Part shown: one piece after another, positions 10,533 through 22,156 of the stretch
Numbering within the stretch: position 1 is the first letter of the stretch
Layout of the letters: each line of letters opens with the position of its first letter
Assembly: GCA_007922195.1 (NCBI GenBank)
Contig: ML681989.1
Location: forward strand, 50,095,893 to 50,159,892
DNA length: 64,000 nucleotides
Origin: Podocnemis expansa
Lineage: Eukaryota > Chordata > Testudines > Podocnemididae
Reading direction: 5' to 3'
The notes under the pieces: model-generated
What the model was told of the DNA's origin: nothing
What the model saw: the letters and a program-made list of their open reading frames with translations, nothing else
The model's database searches: none
Made by a program: the position numbers and the translations under genes

Positions 10533-11671
10533 TAAGGTTGTGCATCAATCCATTATAGCATGAGTGCCAGTTCTGAACTCAGTTTTGGTTCCAGCCCTCT
10601 CTCATGCACAAGAATGGAGTTAATTTCATTCCACAGAAGATGAATATTAATAATTTTTTCACATCCCTCATAAAGTTTACTTTTACTTGTTTCTTCAGGT
10701 TGGGACCATTAATATTCCTGTCTAGGGAATAGTTCAGTAGCCATTTGGCTTGCTGACTCAGTTTGATGACAACTTCAGATAAAGAGAGGCAGTCAGAAGT
10801 GAACAGATAAAATGGTCTGGGGAAGAAAAGCAACTAACCTACATATTATCATTAAACAAGACATGACACGCATTGAATTTCTCAGTCATCACTGCAATGC
10901 CTCTGGTTTTGTTGTGCATCAAAAAGATGAAGGACACATGATATCAGCTTTCTGAGTAGGACAATAACCCTTACTAACAGTTTTGGGTGATATTAAATAT
11001 TTACCACTTAAGGGAAGAAGGGTCACACATTCATATCTGATGGGAATTAGTGGTGTGGGTTTGACAGTGCTATCAGCTAACCCCAATGCTTCATGTTGTC
11101 CAGAGTTCTAAAACCATTTTATAATTATTAGTCTAATAAAGTTTAGATTACAGGCATCTCTTGTGAACAGAGACAGGCTTGCAAGCTGGCTTCAGGCAAA
11201 GCAATGCTATTCCTGTTGAAAGCTTTTCTAGGGAGGGGAAGGGTTAGTGGTCTTCACCTGCTAAAATGGGACAACATGCACCAACCAAATCTGGATCGCA
11301 TTTATTCGCATTTGCAATCACCTGGTGTCAGCAGCCCTGTGAATCCTGTCAGTTTATCTGATTTGAGTCTGATGCATTCAAATGTACCTTTCAACATGTT
11401 TCTTCATGCTGTGCATGTCCCGAGCATTTTGCAGTAATACCATAAGCCCCTACAAGTGCACCGATTGATAGGAAAAAGCCGAGTAAGATATTGTCCCTTG
11501 TGTGCTGCGTAGCTTGGAGGAAGGTGCTGAATTTGAATCACTAACATGCCCACTGACCACGAATCAGAATGAGAGCTAGTTTTCTTTTCTTCTTCTTTCT
11601 TTTCCTTTTCTTTCTAAATTTATTTTTTATTTAAGAATTACTCTTTAACTAAAAGATGCTACCATGCAATG
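10533..11671. other. No gene recognised
   Basis: Unique-looking sequence with short open frames at 10579-10833 (-) and 11204-11437 (+). Neither shows a domain, signal peptide or splice context that I trust. A pyrimidine tract (tttctttt words) lies at 11580-11625. Confidence 0.5.
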
Positions 11672-11902
11672 TAAACTACTGCATCCGTTTGCTGTAACAG
11701 TTGACCTGATCCCATGATTTATACTTTCCTGCTTTTATTTTCCTCCCATTCTGCAAGTTCCCCATCTTCAAAGTGTCTGATGAAGTGGGATTTTCTCCCA
11801 TGAAAGTTTATGTAATAAATAAATTTTTTAGTCTTTAAAAGTGCCACAGGACTCCTTGTTTGTTTTGCTGAAGTACACTAACATGGCTACCCTCTGGGAC
11901 TT
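11672..11902 (-). repeat. Dispersed repeat with hammerhead-like core (minus copy)
   Basis: A copy of the commonest dispersed repeat in the window. It reads from 'tgctgtaacagttgacctg' through 'aagtgtctgatgaagtggga' to 'gccacaggactccttgtttg' and 'aacatggctacc'. On the given strand the core is CTGATGA, a stem agtggga/tcccat, then GAAA (11777-11805), the arrangement of hammerhead ribozyme conserved boxes. Such cores are known from Penelope-like elements. The repeat is labelled minus because the copies reading 'aacaaggagtcctgtggcac' are taken as plus. Confidence 0.65.
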
Positions 11903-12079
11903 GTCCTCTTGTGTAATAACTGTAGAGTAATAAATCAGTTAACAGTACATCAGTACAGTATACATGACTCTTACATAGTCAGCAACCTTCTACCATCAAT
12001 TGATTTGGCTCCCCTTTTCCATAGTTATGTGCTAGGTCTCTCTGTCAAAGGAAAATGACCTATTGGTGTTGGTGTTGAA

Positions 12080-12820
12080 AACTGATTTGGTGGGCAGGGC
12101 AGGCTAAATCATGGGTTGTGGCACGGATGCCCATTCAGAGCAGCGCATGAGGCTCCTGGTCCATCTCCTGCTGGCCCTGCCCCACCCAGCAGGGCCTGAG
12201 GAGGCAAGAGCCATGCATGCGTGGCAGCTCCTGCTGACCCTGCCCCCCAGTGGGGCCAAGGGAAGGAACAGCAAGAGCTACCGCAGGCCCTGGGTAGTGT
12301 GTCTGACCACCGCAGCTGGTGGAGTCAACCTACTTGCTGGGCAAACGCCCTTAATGTCCACTGCCTTCCAGCCCCTAAGGCAGAATAAGACAGAATACTC
12401 TTTAGTTTATAGTTTTCAGAGTCTTTGGCCTTCAACCCCTCAAGCAGGGTAAGGCACCACAAGCAAAAAAGTCTTTGGCCTCTCAATTCCTCAGGCAGGG
12501 TAAGGCAACACAAACAATAGTCTTTGGCCTTCAGCCCCTCCAGCAAAACAAGGCAGAGCACAAGTAAAGTCTATAGCCTTCAGCCCCTCAGGCAGGGCAA
12601 GACACCACAAGCAATAGCACCCAGAAGGTGATGGGGAGAGAGGGGAACAGAGGCCCACCCACTCTGCTGCATTCCAGTCCAGGGCCCTAACAGTGGTAGA
12701 ACAGTGCCACTAGCTCAACGGGGCTCCTGCCAAATCACACTGACCCCAAAACAGCAGGGCAATTACCTGCTGTCCCTGGACTACTTCCTGCCATTTCCCC
12801 TCCAGCTTACATAGGTCCTT
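12080..12820. repeat. GC-rich repeat region with ~60-bp minisatellite
   Basis: From ~12110 the sequence becomes GC-rich. Between about 12360 and 12610 a ~60-bp unit recurs four times, each with 'agtctttggccttcagcccc' (or near variants) and 'aggcagggtaaggcaccaca'. On the minus strand it encodes a repetitive peptide with LxEGLKAKD. I suspect the remnant of an LTR retrotransposon continuing to ~14900, but I cannot show LTR ends. Confidence 0.5.
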
Positions 12821-12822
12821 CA

Positions 12823-12898
12823 AGAATGGAATGAAAATAAATGCAAGGGGGTGTAAAATATGTTTTACACCCTCTTGCATTTATTTTCATTCCATTCT
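12823..12898. repeat. Near-perfect 36-bp inverted repeat (hairpin)
   Basis: Left arm 12823-12858 and right arm 12863-12898 are reverse complements with one mismatch, separated by 4 bases (tatg). The right arm is the 5' part of a minus-oriented dispersed repeat (12863-13066), so the hairpin is a head-to-head junction of two copies of that repeat's 'cttgcatttattttcattcc' segment. Confidence 0.9.
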
Positions 12899-13066
12899 GT
12901 AAGTTCACTCATCTTCGAAGCATCTGACGAAGTGGGATTTTTCTCCTACGAAAGCTCACGTGAAAAATAAATCTGTTAATCTTTAAGTGCCACATGACTC
13001 CTTGTTTGTTTGGTTTTTTGTTTGCTTGTTTGCTGGATTAGACTAACACTGCTATCTCTTTGGAAA
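12863..13066 (-). repeat. Dispersed repeat with hammerhead-like core (minus copy)
   Basis: Core boxes CTGACGA (12924-12930) and GAAA (12950-12953) flank a stem agtggga/tcctac with wobble pairing. The downstream 'gccacatgactccttgtttg' and 'gattagactaacactgctat' identify the family. A poly-T/GTTT expansion is present near 13005-13035. Confidence 0.7.
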
Positions 13067-14520
13067 TTAAATAAAAATACATAAGTCCTGTAGTCATCTT
13101 CCTCTTCCAGGTAAACAGCCAGCAGGAGCCTGGTCAAGCCTTCACTATCTACGGGTGGTCGGTCTGGTAGCCCCTCTGGTTCATCCGCCAGCAGTAATTC
13201 TTCCAAGTCACAGAGACCAGCCGCCATCGGATCCTCTAGGGCAGTGGTTTCCAACCAGTGCACCAGGGCACACTGGCATGCCGTGGCAACACCCAAAGTG
13301 TGCTGCGAGCATCCCTGAGGGCTGGAGTTAAAGTTCCCTCCCTGCCACCTAGGCTGTGCAGGGCTGGGAAAAGGCAGGGGTTAAAGTAAGGGGGAAGACA
13401 CTGGAACACAGTTCTGGGGCCCCCTATTTTTAGGCAGGCAGCATTCTGGCCCCCTAAAAATAGAGGAAGGCACTAGGACGGGGAGTTCCAGGGGTCCCCC
13501 TAAAAATAGCCCGAGCAGCCAGAATGCAGAGTTCAGGTGGCTCCACCTTAGGCCCAGCCAGCAAAGAGCTGGGAGAGGCTGGGAGTGTGTGAATCTCCCC
13601 CTGCAGGGCAGAGCAGCTTGTGTCAGCCAGCCTGCAAACAGCCCAAGTAAGGGCTTGGGGGGGAGGGCTGCTGGGGGTTGTGTGGGGCAGGTGTGTGTGT
13701 GTGTGTGTAGCAGAGGTGGGTGGGAGTGGCTGTGTAGCAGAAGGTGTGTAGCCAGGGGGTGTGGTGGCTGTGTGTGGGAGGGGGTGTAGCTGGGGGGCTG
13801 GAGGCCTAGTTCTTGCCCCTGTAGTGATGGGAGGGTCCATCATAGGCAGCAGTGGGATAGGACGGGACTCACCGGGGTGGGAGGAAGCAGCAGTAGGGTG
13901 AGGATTTGCCCTGCATGGCAGGGATCCACTGTGGAAAAGGGGGAAGTGGGTGCTGCACCATGCTCCCCTGCCCTACGTTCCCACTCCCCAGGTTCCCCCT
14001 GCCCCCCAACAAAGTCACTTGTGTTCTCCCTTCCTGTCTCTCTTGGCACCCTTGTGCTGTTCCCCGTGTGGCTGCCCTCGTCCTTTTTTGCCACCCTTGC
14101 CTTGCAGTGCTCCCCACACTCACTCATGCCACTGCGCATGGCTCCTGACCCCTCTCGTTTTGCCCCCCCCCAGCTCTGCTACCCCTACTACACCACATAG
14201 CAGCATTCCGAAACACTGCCATGGTTCATGAATATTCATAAGTACTTACATTAATTTGCATATTCATGGATTTTTTTTTTTTTATGGTGGTGTGCCTCGA
14301 AACATTTGAAGGTATCGAGGTGTGCCATGGCAGAGAAAAGGTTGGGAACCACTGCTCTAGGGCCTCAGCAGAAGGCAACTCCTCCGGGTCACAGGCTTCC
14401 TCTGTGCTCTGTCCCCCAGCCTGGCTCTTCAACTCCTCTAAGTCCTCACCTTGGGGAACATATAGGTCTGGGCCTGCCACCCGGTTCCCCCAGGGTTCCT
14501 CTGTTCCCACAGGAGGGATC
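13060..14520 (-). pseudogene. Acidic open frame interrupted by hAT insertion, family unknown
   Basis: On the minus strand, the frame at 14355-14510 (…DLYVPQGEDLEELKS…EELPSAEAL) continues in the same frame at 13060-13241 (…DPMAAGLCDLEELLL…LLLAVYLEEEDDYR) once the hAT element and one copy of its 8-bp duplication are removed. The joined frame has more than 90 codons, is very acidic (many E and D) and has no stop. The product is unrecognised. It could be a retrotransposon protein or a host exon. It lies next to GC-rich repeat, which favours a retroelement. Confidence 0.45.
13242..14354. mobile_element. 1.1-kb non-autonomous hAT element with exact TSD
   Basis: Ends are 'cagtggtttccaacc' and 'ggttgggaaccactg', perfect hAT-style inverted repeats but for one base. 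The flanks are ctctaggg on both sides (exact 8-bp TSD). The interior is GC-rich, with a (gt)n patch near 13695 and short purine/pyrimidine runs. Both strands show chance frames of 60-130 codons. A truncated relative sharing most of the interior lies at 35500-36491. No transposase is seen. Confidence 0.9.
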
Positions 14521-14901
14521 TCAGCCTCTCTGCTGGCTGGAGCTCAGGTGGCCAGTCAGTCAGTCTCCTAAAAGGCTCCCCCTGTGAGCCCCTGGTTAGC
14601 CTTTTTACCCAGTCCCCCTCTCCTCCAGCTCTGACCTTGAGTTCCCAGGCTGGGTCCTGTGCAGGAGGCTTCTCTGCCTAACAGCGGAGTGCAGGAACTT
14701 TTTGGTGCCCTGTGCTGGGTGCAGAGACCTCTGCAGGCACAGTGACCTCTCTTTGCTACACCCTGCTATGGTGTTGGGGCCCACAGGAGCCCCTGTGTGC
14801 GAGGCTCTTGATGCCCAATCCATGCCCCTGGAACCTGCTGAGGGTGCTGGGGTTGGGGCTGGCACAGGAGCCAGGAAAAGTTGCCAATCCCTGTGCAAGA
14901 T

Positions 14902-15312
14902 CAGTGGTCCCCAAACTATGGGAGTGTGGATGAATGTGCAGGAGGGGGAACAGAGGCCTGAGGGGAAGGGAGCACCAGCCAGACCTGCTCTGCCTGCAGC
15001 TCCATTCTGCCCCTGGCACCCGCCCCACCCCAAATCATGGTTCCACTTCTGGCCCCCAGCCCTAGCTCCTGACCCCCAGCCTCAGCTCCTGACCCTGGCT
15101 CCCAGCCCAGGGCAAGCTCTCCTCTCATTCTCCTTCTACCCCCAGGGCAGCTTGACTTCTAGCTTCAACTCTACCTCCATCCCCAGTCTGCCTACAGCTT
15201 CACCTTCAGTCCAAGCTCCTCTGTTGAACCACCGGTGTAGTAATGGGAGGGAGTGCAGTACAGATTCCATTAGGTAAGGGGACAAATAACAGGAAAAGTT
15301 TGGGCACCACTG
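14902..15312. mobile_element. hAT non-autonomous element, decayed TSD
   Basis: Left end 'cagtggtccccaaactatgg', right end 'gtttgggcaccactg'. Flanks tgcaagat and tgctcaaa agree only partly. The GC-rich interior has tandem 'cctagctcctgacccccag' words around 15055-15115. It produces chance frames (for example 14702-15277) that I do not count as genes. Confidence 0.75.
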
Positions 15313-16753
15313 TGCTCAAAAAAATATTTTCAACCCTGTTAAGCTGGGTTGAGACCTGGTGGAACACAGTCACCATCACATTTTCTGTTAAGGCTATCTA
15401 TACTAGGGAAATTATGGGGGGAAATTCCCTGCCATTGTTAATGCTGGTTCAGTTCCAGCTACAATGAGTGGATAAGCTGCTGACACCTGTCACCACTTTA
15501 AACACTGTGTCAGTCAGATATATGTGAGCAGGCAAGGTGGTACAGTGTTTAAAACAATTTCTGCAGTTGGCAGCCTGTCCACCCTTGGCTCCCTAGTTTA
15601 CTAATTCAGTGGAGCAGAACCAGTGTTAGCGGTAAAAGGGAATGTTTGTAAAATTCTCTCATGTAGACAGAATCCAGCAGAGCTGAAAATGGCTTTGTCC
15701 CACCTACTCAAGAAGAGAAACTACTAACCAGCTGGTCTTGTGTAAGCTGCATGAGAGGCTACACAACAGTCCCTCTAATTGTTGTTGTTGTACATTATAG
15801 TAGCTGTCCTTCAATGTCAAGAACAACTTCCTCACTAGGGTATATTGCAAATGCATAAAAACTTTCTAGTGTGTTAGCAGATGTGTGCGTTCTCATATAC
15901 ATTTGAATGCATATGTAATGTATAAGCCTGATGTGTGGGTTCTTACACACACACATATATATATTTATATATACACCTTAGTTGCCTGTCTCATTGTATT
16001 GTAATGTGTTAAGGCTGTTTCCCCACTCTGGCACTTCAAGTGCAGAAGCTGGGGGCCTGCAAAAGGCTTCAAAACCCACTGGCCCTAAAGCCTTGTCTTA
16101 AACTCTCCAAGGCTACCAATTCCCTGGCCTTGGAATGGTATTGTTGCCACCACCCAAATGTGAAAACTGAGGAAGGCGCACTTCGGAATTCCTTCCTGTG
16201 AGATACCCTCAATCACTTTTATTTATCCCTCTGGAAAGTGATTGAACATCAGCTGGCATATCATCTGGAAATGGGACAAAATCCCCTTTAGTAGGTGGCT
16301 GTGCAGTCTGAGGCACATGCACACAAAACCTCTTGCCTTTTATTTTAAAAGGGTAAATTCTTTAATTAAAAAGAACAGCTAAGAAACACAGAGAGTTGCT
16401 TCTCTGGGATTTCACTTAGGTAATTATAGGACAGTGAGGGGGGTACATGTGCTCAGCACAGAGGAATCCAAAAAAATTAACCAAAAACAAAGAAATAACC
16501 CAACCGTATCTAGCTGCACATTCCCTGCTCAACTCACACATGGTCAGTTCCAGACTTGAGCCTATCTTGGGCATGGATGTTGCCAGAACCTCCAGGCCTG
16601 TCTCCCTGGCCTCATTCTGATCGTTCCAAGAACTCTGCTGCCGCCAAACAGGAAATAGGTAGGGCTACTGTCCCAATTAAAAAACCTGTATTCTGTTTCT
16701 GTTGGCTGTCCTGAGACTCACTGACCAGGGTGTTAACCCCTTCCTCCCCAACA
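15313..16753. other. No gene recognised; one MITE-like patch
   Basis: A patch at about 15385-15670 has MITE-like ends ('aaggctatctatactagg' and 'tcatgtagacag') and internal inverted words ('cactttaaacactgtgtc' against 'tacagtgtttaaaac'). An (AC/AT)n tract lies at 15945-15975. The rest is featureless. Confidence 0.45.
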
Positions 16754-16829
16754 TTATTATAATATAATATAATATAATATAATATAATATAATATAATAT
16801 AATATAATATAATATAATATAATATATAT
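16754..16829. repeat. (AATAT)n pentanucleotide microsatellite
   Basis: Uninterrupted 5-bp repeats of taata type over about 75 bases. The minus-strand open frame ending in LYYIILYYII is a translation of this tract. Confidence 0.97.
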
Positions 16830-17099
16830 TTGCCCCCGTTCAAAGTTTTGGTTGGTTTCAATGCCTGCCTTAAATAGCTCTGACTTTTACACAACTCCAC
16901 ATGTGCATTGTGAGAACCAGAGCCTAGACCCTCACAAAATCCATGCATCAGGCAGGGCAGATGGTCACCAGCCTCTGAGTAATGGTCTGTGTTTGAAGGC
17001 CTGGAACCTACTTTACTGAGCATCACTACCTTTCGCCTGGAAGTACCAGAAAGGGTGGTGGGGTTTTCATTGTTCTGTTTTTATTATTTTGTATTAGGT

Positions 17100-17435
17100 C
17101 AGTGATTCCCAACGTGCAGTCCATGGACCGCTGGTGATCTGCAAGGGTACTGCAGGTGGTTCATGGGAAGGGGGGAGACAATATAATAGCAATATAATCC
17201 TGTGTACCTCTTATGTATCATATTCAATGTTACATTATTATTAGCAATGTAATTTACTTAGCAAACATCCGTGAATAATAGCTGCATTTTTAATACCCCT
17301 TGATATATAAGTTTCACTCCCATCAGCCATGGGCTATGTTAAAAAAGTTTAAAATGGGTTGCTCACATGGTGGTCCACAAAAGCTTTTGATGATGATGTA
17401 GTGGCGCTCATACAGGAAAAGGTTGGGAGCTGGTG
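17100..17435. mobile_element. hAT non-autonomous element with exact TSD
   Basis: A 336-bp element, left end 'cagtgattcccaacgtgc', right end 'aggttgggagctggtg'. It is flanked by tattaggt on both sides (exact 8 bp). The interior is AT-rich, unlike the GC-rich hAT copies nearby. Confidence 0.9.
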
Positions 17436-18035
17436 TATTAGGTAATTGATTTCTTCTTGCTTAGGGATTTGCTTTCTCTGGAGGTGGGGGGCTGTGTTTG
17501 TTTTATTTTTGATTAATTAAGACCTGATCCAAAGTTCATGGATGTCAGTGAAAAAGATTCCATTGACATAAGTGGGCTTTAGAGCAGGCCTTTCCTTCTC
17601 CTTTATATCTCTTTTTAATATCCAGAGTCAGAAATGACTTTAGCTCACTGTGAGGCATCCCTGCAGTCCCATCCATTCAGCCCAACCTGTTTCCTCCCCT
17701 GACCCTTGTGGAATGTCCTGGTCCACAGATGTTGGTGGATGACACAAGGGGGGCAGTCCACCAGAGGCAGATAAATGGAGAACTGAAGTTTATCCAAGGG
17801 GCAATTGGTTTGCCATTTGCTCTTTCAGTTATGTCTTTGTTTCTCATTTTCTCTTTTTCAGAGCTTAGGAATATGAGTGCTTCAAGCAGTTCCCACCTCA
17901 CCCTGCCAAAGAGGTAAAGCCACACATGCATTCTGTGTGGGGAGACTGTACCAAGAAGACTTTGTTACCCAGATGATCCTGGCAAATCAGAAGGAAAGCA
18001 AAGAAAATCTGTGATAATTATTAAGGGGATAGATC
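17436..18035. other. No gene recognised
   Basis: Short overlapping frames on both strands at 17677-17931 lack a recognisable domain. No repeat ends found. Confidence 0.5.
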
Positions 18036-18214
18036 AGTGGTTCTCAACCATTGTGATGAGACAATTTACTGTTTCACCACACAGCAGCAAGTGTATCACA
18101 GAGAGCCAGGGAAACGACTGGATTTGGCCTGGAGGGAGTGGGCTGGTATGTCCTGTAGGGTCGAAATATGCTGCCAAGTGTGTCACAACCCACAAAAGGT
18201 TGAGAGCAACTAGG
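18036..18214. mobile_element. hAT MITE ('cagtggttctcaacc' family)
   Basis: Left end 'cagtggttctcaaccattg', right end 'cacaaaaggttgagagcaac'. Interior words 'tcctgtagggtcg' and 'gccaagtgtgtcacaaccc' match copies at 32046-32224 and 36492-36566. The target duplication is not clear, so the right boundary is approximate. Confidence 0.7.
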
Positions 18215-18245
18215 CTTGAGGTAGCACTTACTCATCCCCCTAGAC

Positions 18246-18650
18246 CAGTGGTTCCCAACCTTTTTTGGGCTGGGGACCCCTTTTTAACAAAAAAAATCTT
18301 TGCGGCCCCCCAGCTGATTATATAATCTTGCCCATGCAAGCAGACTCTAGCCCACACCACTCTGGTGGTGCCACTGGGACAGCCACTGAGCAGCACCGCC
18401 ACCACCATGGCCCACGCCCCTGAGGAGCCAAGCTGCGGTGGCTATGGCCCCCTGCCCTTGCCCCTGCCAGGGAGCCACCACAGCCTCATCCCCCTGCCAG
18501 CATCTGACCATGGGTGGGGAGAGGCAGCCCTGGTGGGGAGCACTGGGGCTGCAGCTGGATTCCAGCTCTGGTAGGGAGAGGCTCCGCAGACCCCCTGCAA
18601 CATGTCTGCGGACCCCCGGGGGTCCCTGGACCCCAGGGTGGAAACCACTG
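18246..18650. mobile_element. hAT non-autonomous element with TSD
   Basis: A 405-bp element, left end 'cagtggttcccaacctttt', right end 'agggtggaaaccactg'. Flanks ccctagac and ccctagat form an 8-bp duplication with one mismatch. The GC-rich interior gives chance frames on both strands. Confidence 0.87.
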
Positions 18651-21236
18651 CCCTAGATCTTCTTAAGGATATACCAGTTGTATATGTCTCTCGGGGTTTT
18701 ATTTGGTCATGAAGTCCTGCATACTCAGCTCATTCTTCCAGCACACCCTAAACTCCTGCCTCTACTTTCAACAAGTGACTTGCCAAATGGCCCAGCAGAT
18801 ACGACAAAGTCTTTATACAAAGGACTTAGGGGGTTTTCCTTGTTTCAGATAAGAAAGAATATCTGCCAGGGAACTGGACATTTAATGTGACCATCTAGGA
18901 GAGAGCTTGACAGGTGAAGGCCCAGACCAAACTGTGATCCCCCCCACCCCACCCCTGGCTCTTTTAGGCAATTATCCTTTGCCCTTTGGGGGTATATCTA
19001 CACTGAAGAGAGCCTCCCAGTCAAGGTAGACAGATTTGCTCTAGATAGCTAACGCTCTGAAAATAGCAGTGTGGACATGCAGGTTGGGCTCTGAAGCCTA
19101 GAAGGTTGACCTTCACCCAAGCCAGAATGTCCACAGAGCCATTTTTAATGCATTAGGACTGAGTCCCACCAACACAAGTCTATCTGGGCGTGGCCAATAG
19201 CTGGGCCTTTAGAGACAGCCATTTGTTGCGTTTCCCTGGGAGAGGCCTAGACCTATGCTTCATGTGAACTCTATTCCCAGCATGCAGGGAGAAGAAAGGA
19301 CTGGTTAGAAGAGACTCCCTAGAACCTCCTTCCAGCTGCCACACACTTCCTCACCATCACCCCCTATCCTGGGCAAGCATTCTCCAACTGCCAATCCCTC
19401 TCCCATTGCCCTCTGCCCCCCAAATGGAGATGGGACTCATAAAACCCATTCTGAAGAGCACATATTTGGCCTTTTGAGAGGAGCAGAGGGCACTAAATAT
19501 TGTATTTTTAAATGATTTCTCAGTGGAAGACGCTTCTGCACCCCACTACAAGATCTTCAGCTCCATCCTCACATCAAATAAGGCTACTACTGGCCTCCTT
19601 TGCAGAGCACTTTGAGCTCTCTGGATAAAAAACACTGTATAAGGGCAATGTGGTATTATTAGTTATTGTTTTATCAAAAATGAGCAATGTGCTACTAATC
19701 CATGCTGTGGGCCTGATTCTCCTTTACCCTGTACCAGGCTTACACTTACATACCTCCGTTGACTAGTAGTTACTCCTGAGTTACACCAGGATAAAAGAGA
19801 GGCAAATGGGGTCTACATTTTTTAAAAATGAAGAATAAACATGAATGAAGAATAAGCAAAGCAAAAAGCAGCCCTAATCCTGCAATGAGAATAGTGAGGG
19901 TGCCTCCTGTGTTCATATGGAATCCAAATCCAAATGGTTCTTGGGCTGCGTTTGTCTTCTTCCTCAGTTGTGAATGTGGGAAAACGATTTTGTTAAAATG
20001 GGCAAACGAATGATCGTATTCCCAAGTGCTACTGTCACATTTCTATGAATAAATGCAATATAGATTTACCCCTGGCAAAGACAACTAGGTGGGAGCACAT
20101 CACTGTGCCTAGCAGCACATCACTGATTTTTCTCCCCCCTCTTAATTCACTGAAATGTGTGAAAGTTGAGCTTACTCTGTGCACTGAATTTCCTGTCCTT
20201 GATCTTTTTTGCTTTTCATTTTTGCATCTAACATAATTAGCCAAATATTATCATGTGCAGCACAGGTTAGCAGTTCTTGTGCATATGTATTTTGGTACTT
20301 GGTACTGACCAGTATGAGGTTTTAGAAAGATACCCAGTGTCTGGGGGAATGAAATCTTAGCATGAGGGGGGGAAAAAAACAGCGTGCATGCCCCAAAATG
20401 GGCCTGATGTTGCTTGCACCCACCACCCTCTCAACAGGAAACCTCTTAAAAGGCTTCTGCTGAATCTGGCTCTTTGAGGCTCCAAAACAGAATGAAACAT
20501 GTAGAAGTGTTGCTGTGTCTCCACTAACGGCTGCAGGAAAACCCATCACTTAGAACAAGAAATTGTATTGTGCCAGATTTGCATCAAAGCTACCGCTCTC
20601 TCTTCTTCATCACTAACATTTCACTGACTGACTTCTGCATGCACAGCCAAAAATTGCATTCAATCTAGTGATAACCATGTCCAGAAAACACACACAGCTC
20701 CACATACTTCAAACTGATCCTGTCAGAGTTGACAACTTCATGCTAACCCACAAGACCTATGCCCTATTAGTGACTTCAGGTGTTATTTATTTGGGGGCTT
20801 CTCTCTCCCTCCCTGTACCTTTTTATCATGTTACTCTGGAGTTGTTAAACTTCCTCTAGATCCTTAAACACTAGTCAATGTATAGTCAAATTCAGAACTG
20901 GCACATTCTGAATATTCCGTTGAAGGGAAAAAAATGTTCTGGCTAATATTTTTATTATTGCTGTTCAGCATACAAGGGGAGGATAATGACCTTGATTTTC
21001 ACTTTCATCAAAGCATATGAATACTTAACACAAGAGGAATATTTATTAAAAGGCTAAAAGATAAAAAAGGATTCTAACAACTTCAAGCTGATTCCAGCTT
21101 CTTTTTGTGTATGCTTTCTCAATTTTCCAAGCCATCTTACCACATCTCCTGAAAAATGGTGGATTTCTGTCAATTCCAAGACCCTTATAGGCCTTATCTA
21201 CCTGATGGTTTCATCCCTTACAATTTCCTCACAGTA
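18651..21236. other. No gene recognised; one MITE-like patch
   Basis: A MITE-like patch at about 18990-19195 has 'gtatatctacactgaag' and internal 'gcagtgtggacatgcag'. Short frames at 20035-20244, 20322-20549 and 20668-20859 show no domain. Elsewhere it is ordinary AT-rich sequence. Confidence 0.45.
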
Positions 21237-21567
21237 GGTATGTCTACACTAGGGGCTTATGTCAACTTAAGGAACACCCTGGTCACATTTGGAGTTCATT
21301 AAGTCAACTTAAGCACTTGCTTAAGTCGGCTTAATAACTCCTGATCTTAAAGTCGACTTTAAGGGTTAAGTTGACTTTATTAAGAGTTAAGTTGACTTAA
21401 CACAATGTGGCCACTAAAGTCAACTTAATAAATTTGACTTAGTGCTGTTGGGCCATTTAAATCAACTTTATAAAATCGACTTAAGCCAGGGCACCCATTG
21501 AAAGTCAACTTTATTAAGTAGACCTGCTTAAGGCAATTTAACTGAACCCTGTAGTGTAGACATAGCC
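21237..21567. mobile_element. Palindromic MITE, same family as 1273-1657
   Basis: Starts 'ggtatgtctacactagggg' and ends 'gtagtgtagacatagcc'. The interior repeats 'taagtcaactta'-type words many times in both orientations. No clear 3-bp duplication at these edges. Confidence 0.8.
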
Positions 21568-21984
21568 AGTGAGAGCTCTTTAGAGAAGGCACCATCAGCC
21601 ACTGGGCTGGATAGACCAGTAATGCTGATAGCTGCCTAGAACCTTGTCTAGGCTGACAGCTCCCTGCAGCTATCACTGCCAGACAGTGGAAGCTAAGCAG
21701 GAAATATTACACTTGTGGGGGCAGTTTTGTTAATGGCACCGGCATGACGATTTTAACCACCTTGACTCTCAGCCATTATTTACTTACAGCACTGATATTT
21801 TTGAGTGCTGGCACATTTCACCTTTATTCTCTTCAATAACAAAAGACTGAAAATGAGTGCCCATATTGGAGCAATGGTGGACGTTCCCAGATGCCAGGTT
21901 ATTAAGGTAAGCAGGACTAAGTTCATTGTATCACACAGAGCTGCTCCGCACGTGATGCTGAAAACATCCTAGCCCTATCTAAAC

Positions 21985-22156
21985 CAGTAGTTGTCAACCT
22001 TTTGCAGATCACAACACACTTAGTGCCATATCATGTCCCTATGGAACACACCAGCCCACTCTCCCCAAGCCAAATCCAGTCATCTCCCCAGCTCTCCAAG
22101 ATACCACTGTGTGGTGACACCCTAATGTGTCCTGATACAGCGGTTGAGAAGCACAG
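21985..22156. mobile_element. hAT MITE with TSD ('cagtggttctcaacc' family)
   Basis: Left end 'cagtagttgtcaacctttt', right end 'gcggttgagaagcacag'. Flanks atctaaac and ctctaaac agree at 7 of 8 positions. Length 172 bp, close to its sister at 32046-32224. Confidence 0.8.
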
